13,924 nt of DNA. It comes from Clostridium sp. Lineage in GTDB: Bacteria; Bacillota_A; Clostridia; Lachnospirales; Lachnospiraceae. The notes beneath the pieces are model-generated. The model saw only the letters and a list, made by a program, of their open reading frames with translations. It did not search any database and was not told the origin of the DNA. A program made the translations under genes and the position numbers. The DNA lies in assembly GCA_023666975.1 (NCBI GenBank), contig JAMPAW010000085.1:1-13924 (forward strand), read 5' to 3'. Numbering within the stretch: the first letter of the stretch is position 1; each line of letters begins with the position of its first letter. Shown here in pieces: positions 1 to 7,171 of the stretch.

Positions 1-6
1 TATTGA

Positions 7-65
7 CCCTCGCAGCATTCGCCAAACGCTCGTGCAAGCACGGCACTTGGCTCATTACTCGCGGG
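7..65. repeat. Intergenic long imperfect hairpin element
   Basis: The stretch downstream of the flavin reductase gene folds into nested inverted repeats. GCCAA (21-25) pairs with TTGGC (47-51), GC (28-29) with GC (43-44), and CGTGC (31-35) with GCACG (38-42) across a two-base AA loop. CCC (7-9) can add to the base of the stem with GGG (63-65). No T-run follows on either strand, so it is not a classical intrinsic terminator. It resembles intergenic repeat elements I associate with Lachnospiraceae genomes, but no second copy lies in this window, so repeat status is inference. The element may continue past the left edge. Confidence 0.45.
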
Positions 66-95
66 AATAAAACAACTAGTCATTTTTTGCTATCG

Positions 96-695
96 TTATA
101 GCGGCTTAAAGTCTTCTGCACCATGCTTGCAAACCGGACACACATAATCTGCCGGCAGGGTATCCCCCTCATAAATATATCCACATACCGTGCAGACAAA
201 TCCCTTTTTCTCTACCGGTGCGGCAGAAGGTTTAATATTTGCATGATAATATGCATAAGTGGCAGATGCATTGTCCGAAAGCACCTCGCCGTCGGTTACT
301 TCCGCAATAAACATGGTATGCGTTCCCAAATCCACTTTATCCGTGACCTTTCCGGAAATAAAAGCATTGCATTGCTTTGTCAGATAAGCAATTCCGTTTT
401 GCGCTCTGGCAAAAGTAATCTCTGCAAATTTGTCTGCCTCTCTTCCGCTTTGGAAACCAAAGTTCTTAAACGTGTCAAAAACTGCACTCTCATCGAAAAC
501 GGATAGGTTAAATTCTCCGGTTTTTATCAACATATCATGTGTATAATTATCCTTATTCACGGTAATGACAATACGATTCGGTGATGTCGTCACCTGTGCT
601 GCCGTGTTGATCACGCAGCCGTTATCTTTATCTCCGTCCCTTGCCGTCAAGACAAAAAGACCATAGCTCAATTTATTCATCACTTTGCTGTTCAA
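96..695 (-). CDS. Flavin reductase-rubredoxin fusion (high-molecular-weight rubredoxin type)
   Basis: This 199-residue protein joins an FMN-binding flavin-reductase-like domain (about 5-155, with the TTSPNR and NKDNYTHD segments usual in the family) to a short C-terminal rubredoxin. The iron ligands are C168 and C171 (CTVCGY) and C186 and C189 (CPVC). Only 14 residues separate the two Cys pairs, as in rubrerythrin-type rather than classical rubredoxins. Related proteins (Moorella Hrb) pass electrons from NADH to a flavodiiron protein or rubrerythrin for O2 or peroxide removal; a cytoplasmic role of that kind is inferred. The start is TTG at 695: AGGTGA lies 4 nt upstream, while the internal ATG at 680 has no ribosome site, and homologues begin at about this point. 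It follows citrate synthase by 58 bp and could be co-transcribed. No partner gene is visible. Confidence 0.9.
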   Translation of the reverse strand: MNSKVMNKLSYGLFVLTARDGDKDNGCVINTAAQVTTSPNRIVITVNKDNYTHDMLIKTGEFNLSVFDESAVFDTFKNFGFQSGREADKFAEITFARAQNGIAYLTKQCNAFISGKVTDKVDLGTHTMFIAEVTDGEVLSDNASATYAYYHANIKPSAAPVEKKGFVCTVCGYIYEGDTLPADYVCPVCKHGAEDFKPL

Positions 696-699
696 AATA

Positions 700-705
700 T
701 CACCT
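700..705 (-). promoter_or_regulatory. Ribosome binding site fixing a TTG start
   Basis: AGGTGA on the minus strand ends 4 nt before the TTG at 695-693. The nearest ATG, at 680-678, would be 19 nt from it, too far for initiation. The site therefore decides in favour of the TTG start of the flavin reductase-rubredoxin gene. Confidence 0.7.
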
Positions 706-739
706 GCCTTTTCTTTCCCGCTTCTGCCTGCGATCTCTT

Positions 740-754
740 AACCCGCCGCGGGTT
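740..754 (-). terminator. Small GC-rich hairpin at the citrate synthase stop codon
   Basis: AACCCG (740-745) and CGGGTT (749-754) form a perfect 6-bp stem with a 3-nt loop that overlaps the TAA stop of the citrate synthase gene. On the minus strand no T-run follows, so it may only attenuate read-through into the downstream flavin reductase gene or protect the 3' end. Termination activity is uncertain. Confidence 0.3.
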
Positions 755-2142
755 TATTCTCTTTCGTCTATCGGTATATAGGATTGCTTTTTTCTGACCG
801 CCTTATACGCCGGACGAATAATTTTCCCCTGATTAATCAGCTCCTCGATGCGGTGTGCACTCCAGCCTGCCGTTCGCGCCACTGCAAACAGAGGAGTATA
901 AAGCTCTGTCGGCAGTCCCAGCATCTGATACACAAAACCCGAATAGAAGTCAACATTCGCACTGACACCTTTATAGATTTTGCGCTCCTCACCGATCACC
1001 TCCGGAGCCAGCCGTTCTACATTGGAATAAAGCTGATATTCCTTCTCATATCCCTTCTCCACGGAAAGCTTCTCTACAAACCCTTTAAACACCTTTGCGC
1101 GAGGGTCGGAAATGGAATACACGGCATGCCCGATACCATAGATAAGCCCTGCCTTGTCAAACGTTTCCCTGTGCAGCAGCTTCTTCAGATAACGTTTAAT
1201 TTCTTCATCATCATTCCAATCCTTCACCTGTTCCTTCATATCCGCAAACATCTTGGTCACCTTGATATTGGCTCCTCCGTGCTTTGGTCCCTTCAGTGAA
1301 CCCAGCGATGCCGCCATAGAAGAATAGGTGTCCGTTCCAGAAGAAGTCACTACATGGGTAGTAAAGGTAGAGTTATTACCGCCTCCATGCTCTGCATGCA
1401 GTACCAGTGCCAAATCCAGAATTCTTGCTTCCAGTTCAGTATAATTGCTGTCCTGCCTGAGCACATACAACAGGTTCTCCGCCGTCGATAAATCCGGCTG
1501 TGGCGTATGTATAAATAAACTGTTGCCGTCATGATAATGGCTGTATGCCTGATATCCATATACCGACAAAAGCGGCACAACGGAAATCAGCTGCAGGCAT
1601 TGCCGCAGTACATTCGGAATAGATATATCATCTGCCTTTTCGTCATAGGCATATAAGGTCAGTACACTTCTCTGTAATGTATTCATCATATCCTTGCTTG
1701 GTGCTTTCAAAATGATATCCCGGACAAAATGTGTAGGCAGGGACATTCTGTACCCCGACAAAATTCCGCTGATTACCTCTAATTCTTCCTGATTAGGAAG
1801 TTTACCAAACAATAACAAATACACGGTCTCCTCAAATCCAAACCGCTTTTCCTTAATAAAACCGGCAACAATATCCTCTACATCTACACCCTGATAGTAC
1901 AATTTACCGTCGCAGGGAACCATATCGTTATCTTCAACAATATAAGATTGAATTTTGGAAACATCTGTAAGACCGGCTAATACACCTTTACCGTTGATAT
2001 CACGAAGACCGCGCTTTACGTCATACTTGGAGTAAAGCTCCGGGTCAATCTGCAAATTCTCAAGACAAAGCTTTGACAATTCCTGAATCTCATCTGTAAT
2101 CTGTGAATAATTATTAATTCTCTCGCTGTGGTTGTTGTTCAC
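754..2142 (-). CDS. Citrate synthase (citrate/2-methylcitrate synthase family)
   Basis: This 462-residue enzyme condenses oxaloacetate and acetyl-CoA to citrate; in anaerobes it usually feeds 2-oxoglutarate and glutamate synthesis. The catalytic residues expected from the E. coli enzyme are visible: H288 in PKHGGAN, H339 in GIGHAVY (before SDPRA), and D398 in NVDFYSGFVY. The usual GHRVY is GHAVY here, a substitution I believe is common in this clade. About 45 extra residues precede the core, making it longer than the usual 370-430. The start is GTG at 2142, with AAAGGGTGA a few bases upstream; no ATG lies near the family start. It is the first gene of a possible two-gene unit with the downstream flavin reductase fusion. 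A 2-methylcitrate synthase role cannot be excluded, but no propionate genes are nearby. Confidence 0.93.
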   Translation of the reverse strand: MNNNHSERINNYSQITDEIQELSKLCLENLQIDPELYSKYDVKRGLRDINGKGVLAGLTDVSKIQSYIVEDNDMVPCDGKLYYQGVDVEDIVAGFIKEKRFGFEETVYLLLFGKLPNQEELEVISGILSGYRMSLPTHFVRDIILKAPSKDMMNTLQRSVLTLYAYDEKADDISIPNVLRQCLQLISVVPLLSVYGYQAYSHYHDGNSLFIHTPQPDLSTAENLLYVLRQDSNYTELEARILDLALVLHAEHGGGNNSTFTTHVVTSSGTDTYSSMAASLGSLKGPKHGGANIKVTKMFADMKEQVKDWNDDEEIKRYLKKLLHRETFDKAGLIYGIGHAVYSISDPRAKVFKGFVEKLSVEKGYEKEYQLYSNVERLAPEVIGEERKIYKGVSANVDFYSGFVYQMLGLPTELYTPLFAVARTAGWSAHRIEELINQGKIIRPAYKAVRKKQSYIPIDERE

Positions 2143-2146
2143 GCAA

Positions 2147-2155
2147 TCACCCTTT
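2147..2155 (-). promoter_or_regulatory. Ribosome binding site for the GTG start of citrate synthase
   Basis: AAAGGGTGA on the minus strand lies 4 nt before the GTG codon at 2142-2140. It supports GTG as the initiator in the absence of a nearby ATG. Confidence 0.6.
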
Positions 2156-2185
2156 CTTAATCAAATCTCTTTTTCGCCACATAAT

Positions 2186-2194
2186 ACTATACCA
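2186..2194 (-). promoter_or_regulatory. Extended -10 promoter candidate for citrate synthase
   Basis: TGGTATAGT on the minus strand matches an extended -10 element (TGn followed by TATAGT), about 44 nt upstream of the GTG start. No convincing -35 hexamer lies 16-18 nt further up, which fits an extended -10 promoter or one needing an activator. The rest of the 2143-2285 gap is AT-rich. I see no clear terminator for purB in it. Confidence 0.45.
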
Positions 2195-2285
2195 TAAAAT
2201 TCTTTTTTCACCTAGCCCTTTTTTTAAATTCACAAAATATTAACAGAAGAAACCAAATTGCAATTCATGTCTGCCGTCCGGTATT

Positions 2286-3734
2286 TTATACATTAATCTG
2301 CGCCGTCATTCCCATCACGTCATTGTTAGCAATTAATATCGGCTTAACATTTTCCGTGATAAATTCTTCTGTCTGCTGTGGTGCCCGCCCGACAAAATTC
2401 TTTGGTTCTAACAGCTCCTCTATCATTTCTTTGGTCATTCCGAAAGCCGGGTCATTTGCAATGCGGTCCACTAAATCATTTTCTCTGCCCTCTCTCTTCA
2501 CCACTGCTCCCGCTTCCATGGAATGTTCACGGATTTTCTCATGCAGCTCCTGCCGGTTGCCGCCACGCTTCACGGCATCCATCAGGATATTCTCTGTTGC
2601 CATAAAAGGAATTTCCTTCATAAATCTCTGGTAAATCACCTTGTCATATACAACCAGGCCGTCCACTACATTCAAATAAAGGTCTAAAATACCGTCAATC
2701 GCCAAAAATGCTTCCGGTACGGAAATCCTCTTATTCGCCGAATCATCTAAAGTCCGTTCAAACCACTGTGTCGCCGAGGTAATCGCCGGGTTCAGCGCAT
2801 CGGCAATGACGTAGTTGGCAAGGGAAGCAATACGTTCCGAACGCATCGGATTTCTCTTATATGCCATGGCAGAAGAACCGATTTGATTTTTTTCAAAAGG
2901 CTCCTCTATCTCCTTTAAATGCTGTAACAGGCGGATATCATTGGAGAATTTGTGAGCACTCTGCGCAATCCCGCTCAACACATTCAGTATCCGGGAATCC
3001 ACTTTACGGGAATACGTCTGGCCGGATACCGGATAACACTCCTTAAATCCCATTTTCTCTGCAATCATGCCGTCTATTTTTCTCACCTTTTCATGGTCAC
3101 CGTCAAACAACTCCAAAAAACTTGCCTGAGTACCCGTTGTCCCTTTACAGCCCAAAAGCTTCTGCTGACCGAGAACATATTCCACATCTTCTAAATCCAA
3201 CATTAATTCCTGCAGCCAAAGAGTGGCGCGCTTCCCCACTGTCGTGGGCTGTGCCGGCTGAAAATGGGTAAATGCCAGCGTCGGCAGGTCCTTGTACTGC
3301 ATGGCAAACTTTGACAATTCGTTAATCACATTCAACAATTTCTTGCGGACCAGACGCAGGGCCTCCGTCATAATAATGACATCTGTGTTATCCCCGACAT
3401 AACAGCTGGTCGCTCCCAGATGAATAATCCCTGCAGCGGCAGGGCACTGCTTGCCATACGCATATACATGGCTCATCACGTCATGGCGCACCTGCTTTTC
3501 CCGCTTTTTGGCCACGTCGTAATTAATATCATTCTGAAATGCTTTCATCTCCTCAATCTGCTCCAGTGTAACCACCGGCTTACCGTCCTCGGAAAGACCT
3601 AATTCATATTCCGTCTCCGCCAAGGCGACCCAAAGCCTTCTCCATGTTTTAAATTTCATATCGGGGGAAAATATATACTGCATTTCCCTGCTGGCATATC
3701 TCTCAGATAACGGACTCACATACTTATCTTTCAT
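2286..3734 (-). CDS. purB: Adenylosuccinate lyase
   Basis: This 482-residue member of the fumarase/aspartase superfamily cleaves SAICAR to AICAR and adenylosuccinate to AMP, releasing fumarate; the active enzyme is a tetramer. The signature loop GSSAMAYKRNP sits at 286-296 and contains the catalytic serine pair S287/S288. H157 in THFQPAQPTT matches the general-acid histidine, and the H84 region (RHDVMSH) matches the conserved first segment. Length and the AYKRNPMRSE form resemble the human-type (about 484 residues) more than the shorter Bacillus type. The ATG at 3734 is preceded by AGGAGG at normal spacing. It lies 97 bp downstream of purF in the same direction with no obvious promoter between them, so the two are probably co-transcribed, joining the first and late steps of purine synthesis. 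Confidence 0.96.
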   Translation of the reverse strand: MKDKYVSPLSERYASREMQYIFSPDMKFKTWRRLWVALAETEYELGLSEDGKPVVTLEQIEEMKAFQNDINYDVAKKREKQVRHDVMSHVYAYGKQCPAAAGIIHLGATSCYVGDNTDVIIMTEALRLVRKKLLNVINELSKFAMQYKDLPTLAFTHFQPAQPTTVGKRATLWLQELMLDLEDVEYVLGQQKLLGCKGTTGTQASFLELFDGDHEKVRKIDGMIAEKMGFKECYPVSGQTYSRKVDSRILNVLSGIAQSAHKFSNDIRLLQHLKEIEEPFEKNQIGSSAMAYKRNPMRSERIASLANYVIADALNPAITSATQWFERTLDDSANKRISVPEAFLAIDGILDLYLNVVDGLVVYDKVIYQRFMKEIPFMATENILMDAVKRGGNRQELHEKIREHSMEAGAVVKREGRENDLVDRIANDPAFGMTKEMIEELLEPKNFVGRAPQQTEEFITENVKPILIANNDVMGMTAQINV

Positions 3735-3783
3735 TCGTACCTCCTATTCATGCTTTGTATTCAAGTTGCTTTGTCTAAATGAA

Positions 3784-3836
3784 GCTCGCTTACGCTTGCG
3801 CAGGTTATCAACCCCGCTTCGCTTCGGTTGGTCACA
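3784..3836 (-). repeat. Dispersed intergenic repeat, copy A (purF-purB gap)
   Basis: This 53-bp stretch aligns without gaps to 13830-13882 at 41 of 53 positions (about 77%), in the same orientation. The best-conserved core is CGCAGGTTATCA. On the minus strand this copy contains a CAACC/GGTTG inverted repeat around an A/G-rich loop. The repeat overlaps the purF stop codon (3832-3834) and fills most of the gap to purB. With no long open frame and two diverged copies in intergenic DNA, it looks like a small dispersed repeat family rather than chance similarity. Confidence 0.6.
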
Positions 3837-5274
3837 TTTCATCATATTCGCCTCGGATATCCTCCTTCGGCGGCTCTATCGGATAATTCCCGCTAAAGCA
3901 TCCGTCACAATACTGCCTCCCGGCAGTCAGCTCCTTCAACCGGTTCAGCTTCAGATATCCAAGGGAATCTGCCCCAAGAATATCCCGAATCTCCTCGACA
4001 GAGCGGTTGTGTGCAATCAGCTGCTCCTCATTGGGAATATCCGTGCCAAAATAGCACGGGTGCAAAAATGGCGGCGACGAAATCCGCACATGAACCTCCG
4101 TTGCCCCCGCCGCTTTTAACATTCCTACAATTCTATCGGAGGTCGTCCCTCTGACAATGGAATCATCTATCATAATCACCCGTTTACCGCAAACCGCCTC
4201 CTTCAACACGTTCAGTTTCACCTGCACGCTGGATTCTCTCTGGCTCTGTCTGGGCTTGATAAAGGTTCTTCCCACATAAGTGTTCTTTACAAAAGCCGTT
4301 CCGTAAGGGATTCCGGACTCCATGGAATATCCCAGTGCTGCCGCATTTCCCGACTCCGGTACTCCGACCACAATATCTGCCTCCACTGGTGAATCCTTGG
4401 CCAGACACCTTCCCGCAATAATACGCGACTCATAGACGCTCATTTTATCAAGTACACTGTCTGACCTTGCAAAATATATATACTCAAAAATACATCTGGC
4501 ATGTTTATCCTGACACATATCACGATAAGACACAATGCCCTGCTCCGGCGTAATCGTCACCATTTCCCCCGGTTCCACATCCCGGATAAACTCGGCACCG
4601 ACAGTATCCAATGCGCAGCTTTCCGACGCCAGAATATAAGAATTGTTGCGTTTGCCGATACAAAGTGGCCGAAATCCAAACGGGTCACGGGCACCAATCA
4701 GCTTTCTTGGACTCATGACAATCAGTGAGTACGAACCTCTGACTTTTTTCAGTGCATTCAGTACCGCCTGTTCTACTGTAGCGGTATTTACACGCTCTCT
4801 GGCAATGTGATAAGCGATGACCTCAGAATCTATCGTCGTTTGGAAAATTGCTCCTGTCTGCTCTAACTGCCTGCGTAATTCCGGTGCATTGACCAGATTA
4901 CCGTTATGGGCCAGTCCCAAGGTTCCTTTGATATAGTTAAGCACCAACGGCTGGGCATTTTCCCTTGTGGACGCACCCGCCGTGGAATATCGTACATGAC
5001 CAACACCTATATTCCCCTTCAGCTTCTCCAAATCTTCCGGAGTAAATACCTCATTTACCAGTCCCATTCCTTTCGACGACAATACTTTGCCTTTAGGTCC
5101 CTTCGTATCGGAAACGGCGATGCCACAGCTTTCCTGTCCCCTGTGCTGTAAGGCAAACAGACCATAATAAATGGTTGCCGCCACATCTTCATCGTCAAAA
5201 TCATAGATACCAAACACACCGCACTCTTCATGCAATACATCTTCATCAAAACTGTTGTCTAAAATTTCACTCAT
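3832..5274 (-). CDS. purF: Amidophosphoribosyltransferase (glutamine PRPP amidotransferase)
   Basis: This 480-residue enzyme makes 5-phosphoribosylamine from PRPP and glutamine, the committed step of purine synthesis. An N-terminal class II glutaminase domain (18 to about 250) begins at C18 in HEECGVFG, so a 17-residue propeptide should be removed to expose the nucleophile. The phosphoribosyltransferase domain carries the PRPP loop VIMIDDSIVRGTTS (about 366-379). C261, C407, C456 and C459 correspond to the four [4Fe-4S] ligands of the Bacillus subtilis enzyme, so this is the oxygen-sensitive cluster form. The start is ATG at 5274 with GGGAGGAG upstream; the frame stays open to 5382, but that extension has no ribosome site and spans the promoter. 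It is divergent from the PilZ gene and precedes purB. Confidence 0.96.
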   Translation of the reverse strand: MSEILDNSFDEDVLHEECGVFGIYDFDDEDVAATIYYGLFALQHRGQESCGIAVSDTKGPKGKVLSSKGMGLVNEVFTPEDLEKLKGNIGVGHVRYSTAGASTRENAQPLVLNYIKGTLGLAHNGNLVNAPELRRQLEQTGAIFQTTIDSEVIAYHIARERVNTATVEQAVLNALKKVRGSYSLIVMSPRKLIGARDPFGFRPLCIGKRNNSYILASESCALDTVGAEFIRDVEPGEMVTITPEQGIVSYRDMCQDKHARCIFEYIYFARSDSVLDKMSVYESRIIAGRCLAKDSPVEADIVVGVPESGNAAALGYSMESGIPYGTAFVKNTYVGRTFIKPRQSQRESSVQVKLNVLKEAVCGKRVIMIDDSIVRGTTSDRIVGMLKAAGATEVHVRISSPPFLHPCYFGTDIPNEEQLIAHNRSVEEIRDILGADSLGYLKLNRLKELTAGRQYCDGCFSGNYPIEPPKEDIRGEYDEM

Positions 5275-5286
5275 GTATGTCTCCTC

Positions 5287-5309
5287 CCACTTTTGTATTT
5301 TACAAGTGG
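5287..5309 (-). promoter_or_regulatory. Hairpin in the purF leader next to the ribosome site
   Basis: On the minus strand CCACTTGT and ACAAAAGTGG pair (8 bp with a two-base bulge) around a short A/T loop. The 3' arm ends directly against the GGGAGGAG ribosome site of purF. Inferred transcript leader length is only about 45-50 nt, too short for a purine riboswitch. The hairpin could tune mRNA stability or ribosome access; function is unproven. Confidence 0.35.
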
Positions 5310-5328
5310 TAGCCTCCCAATCAAATAT

Positions 5329-5357
5329 ATGGTATCTTTTTTTTCTAAAACTGTCAA
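5329..5357 (-). promoter_or_regulatory. purF promoter (predicted)
   Basis: On the minus strand a consensus -35 TTGACA (5357-5352) is followed after exactly 17 bp by TACCAT (5334-5329), a 4/6 match to the -10 consensus. It lies about 55 nt upstream of the purF ATG and would drive purF-purB. Confidence 0.6.
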
Positions 5358-5375
5358 TGGAAATGCGGATTTTAT

Positions 5376-5404
5376 TTGTCATTTTTATTCAAGTGTGTTA
5401 TACT
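5376..5404 (+). promoter_or_regulatory. PilZ gene promoter (predicted)
   Basis: TTGTCA (5376-5381) and TATACT (5399-5404) are separated by 17 bp and each match 5/6 of the sigma-A consensus. The start codon follows about 76 nt downstream. Its -35 lies only 18 bp from the -35 of the oppositely directed purF promoter, so both promoters share one short control region. Confidence 0.65.
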
Positions 5405-5480
5405 ATTGCCATGCAATGGACGTTATTCCAAATTTGGCGAAATGCGCTGGTAACGATTAGAGATTGTGGAGGACAACACT

Positions 5481-5843
5481 ATGGAGGAGAAACGACGCTA
5501 TAAAAGATTACCTGTCAAACTGAGTTTAGAAGTTTCCGAAGTATTTAAACAGGATAATGATGTCATTTCTGATTTGAATACGGAGATTGACGTGTTTGAC
5601 ATTTCCAAAGCAGGAATCGGATTTACTACAGCTACTTACATTCCGATAGGATACTATTTCAACGCAACTATTGTACTGAGCAACTCAGATCAAAAGATTT
5701 TAACTGTGGTTAAGATTCTTCACAGAGAGGAAATTGATAATGACCTATACCGTTATGGCTGTGAATTTGTCGGTTTAGCCGGTATCTTTGATTTTGTGTT
5801 TGAAGATTACGAAAAAACGCTGAATGCCGCAACTGATAAATAG
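5481..5843 (+). CDS. Single-domain PilZ protein, putative cyclic di-GMP receptor
   Basis: This 120-residue protein is essentially one PilZ domain. Both c-di-GMP-binding motifs are present: RxxxR as R5-R6-Y-K-R9 near the N terminus, and DxSxxG as D40-I-S42-K-A-G45. The rest is predicted beta-barrel. Stand-alone PilZ proteins act as adaptors that change motility, polysaccharide synthesis or other surface traits when c-di-GMP binds; the partner here is unknown. The ATG at 5481 has GGAGG 8 nt upstream; a GTG at 5466 in the same frame overlaps that site and is unlikely. The gene is alone on the plus strand, divergent from purF and convergent with a secreted cell-wall amidase, with its own promoter and a strong terminator. 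It implies that the organism makes c-di-GMP. Confidence 0.85.
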   Translation: MEEKRRYKRLPVKLSLEVSEVFKQDNDVISDLNTEIDVFDISKAGIGFTTATYIPIGYYFNATIVLSNSDQKILTVVKILHREEIDNDLYRYGCEFVGLAGIFDFVFEDYEKTLNAATDK

Positions 5844-5879
5844 AAAAATGTCATCAACCTCTGGTTGGTGACATTTTTT
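5844..5879 (+). terminator. Strong intrinsic terminator, probably bidirectional
   Basis: A 16-bp stem (5844-5859 with 5863-5878, one T-G wobble) encloses a 3-nt loop and ends in a run of six T, directly after the PilZ stop codon. On the minus strand the same hairpin, with one A-C mismatch, also ends in a T-run and lies 12 nt past the stop of the convergent amidase gene. It therefore probably ends both transcripts. Confidence 0.9.
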
Positions 5880-5890
5880 ATGCGTATCTG

Positions 5891-7171
5891 CTATCGGATG
5901 CGTACCACATCTGCATGAAGCGGAACCGGCCATATTGTATGCTGCTCCCTTTTTCCAATCTCAATTTCATAGTTGAGCATATCCGTATAGGTATCGAGAA
6001 TTTTTCCTTTTCCCATTATGTTTAATGACGCTTCTCCACGGTAAGCAAACGTATTTAGCCAGTCACATTTTCCAAATCCCACCATTTCCCCAGCGGAGAA
6101 ATTATAACCTGCATCATATCCGGCGGCATTATATGCTCCTATGTAGACCAACCGGTACTCGCCTGTCGCCACTCCTACCGGAATGAGCGCTTTTATCCGA
6201 TGGCTTCCCGTCGTCAGCGTATCCGGCTGTGTCAGATAAACGGTCATTGTCTCCTCCGTTTCTACATTCTTATAGACAAGATATACCGAAGTTATTCCCA
6301 CACCATCTTCTATCCCGACTTCAAAGGTGGCAAGACCGGGAACCATTCCATCATAATCGATCAGTTTGATTGCCGTCACGTTTGGCGGCTCATAATAATT
6401 TTTCTCCAGTGCCTTCGTCGTAGCGCCGAACTGTTGAGCATGCTTTGGTGTAACCGTCTGTCCGTCCGAATCAACCAATTCATAATAAGCCGCAATGGCA
6501 TTCGCATCTGCCTTGGCAAGCTTTTGCAATCCCTCCTCAGTATAGAAAAAAGGTTTATCGTCCTCTGCGTCCATATAACAGTGTTCAATAATCATCGACG
6601 GCATACCGTTATTATAGGAATGTCTAAGTATACCGTAATAATCGTCAAAAGTCCCATCTGTCCGCCGCCCGCCCATCTGTGTTACTCTGGCAAAGGTTCC
6701 GGCATTCTCAAGCCCGATAGCCTCAAACTCTCCGAGCAGACAATCGGCAAACTGCCGAAGCTTTTCTCTGTAGGCTTCCGCCGTAGTTACATAAACCGAC
6801 GCCCCCTTCGACAGATGAGAAACACTGGCGTTAAAATGCAGGCTCAATAAAATATCTGCGTCAGCAGCCAGTGCCCGGTTTGCCCTCTCGTACAGCGGAA
6901 GTGTTTCCTCTTCCTCTCTTGTCAGAACTACGGTAACATTGGGATACTTCTCCAACTGCTGTTTTACCAGTTGTGCCATCTGATAATTAATGTCCTTCTC
7001 CATCAAGCCATAATACATTGCCCCCTCTTCTTCGCCACCGTGTCCAGGGTCCAGTGCGATAACCAGAGGGGAATTATTTCCGGCTTCCACAGCTTGCACA
7101 ACCATTCCGGATTTATCGGCAAGAATGATGAAGAAAAGCATTACTGCCACAAATCGTTTAAAACACTTCAT
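5891..7171 (-). CDS. Secreted N-acetylmuramoyl-L-alanine amidase (Amidase_3) with extra C-terminal domain
   Basis: This 426-residue exported protein should cleave the amide bond between MurNAc and L-Ala in peptidoglycan. A signal peptide (basic MKCFKRF, hydrophobic core about 8-19, probable cleavage near residue 27-30) precedes an Amidase_3 domain at about 36-232. The zinc ligands H44 (DPGHGG), E58 and H112 (SLHFNA) and the catalytic E196 (MIIEHCY) are all visible. Residues about 235-426 are a further domain I do not recognise, rich in predicted beta strands; it may be an Ig-like or wall-binding module. The start is ATG at 7171, with AGGAG 7 nt upstream; the frame is open to 7264 but those upstream codons lack a ribosome site and would hide the signal peptide. 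It is divergent from the lipoprotein gene and convergent with the PilZ gene. Roles in division, sporulation or turnover cannot be told apart. Confidence 0.88.
   Translation of the reverse strand: MKCFKRFVAVMLFFIILADKSGMVVQAVEAGNNSPLVIALDPGHGGEEEGAMYYGLMEKDINYQMAQLVKQQLEKYPNVTVVLTREEEETLPLYERANRALAADADILLSLHFNASVSHLSKGASVYVTTAEAYREKLRQFADCLLGEFEAIGLENAGTFARVTQMGGRRTDGTFDDYYGILRHSYNNGMPSMIIEHCYMDAEDDKPFFYTEEGLQKLAKADANAIAAYYELVDSDGQTVTPKHAQQFGATTKALEKNYYEPPNVTAIKLIDYDGMVPGLATFEVGIEDGVGITSVYLVYKNVETEETMTVYLTQPDTLTTGSHRIKALIPVGVATGEYRLVYIGAYNAAGYDAGYNFSAGEMVGFGKCDWLNTFAYRGEASLNIMGKGKILDTYTDMLNYEIEIGKREQHTIWPVPLHADVVRIR

Noticed and set aside
5275..5330. Purine or guanine riboswitch upstream of purF
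   Set aside because: The predicted leader is only about 50 nt and lacks the conserved three-way junction bases.
5275..5382. In-frame upstream extension of purF
   Set aside because: It spans the predicted purF promoter, lacks a ribosome site, and would add 36 residues before a propeptide that is already of normal length.
6200..6850. Plus-strand open frame of 216 codons inside the amidase gene
   Set aside because: It is a shadow of the amidase, with an atypical composition (many Arg, His and Cys) and no ribosome site.
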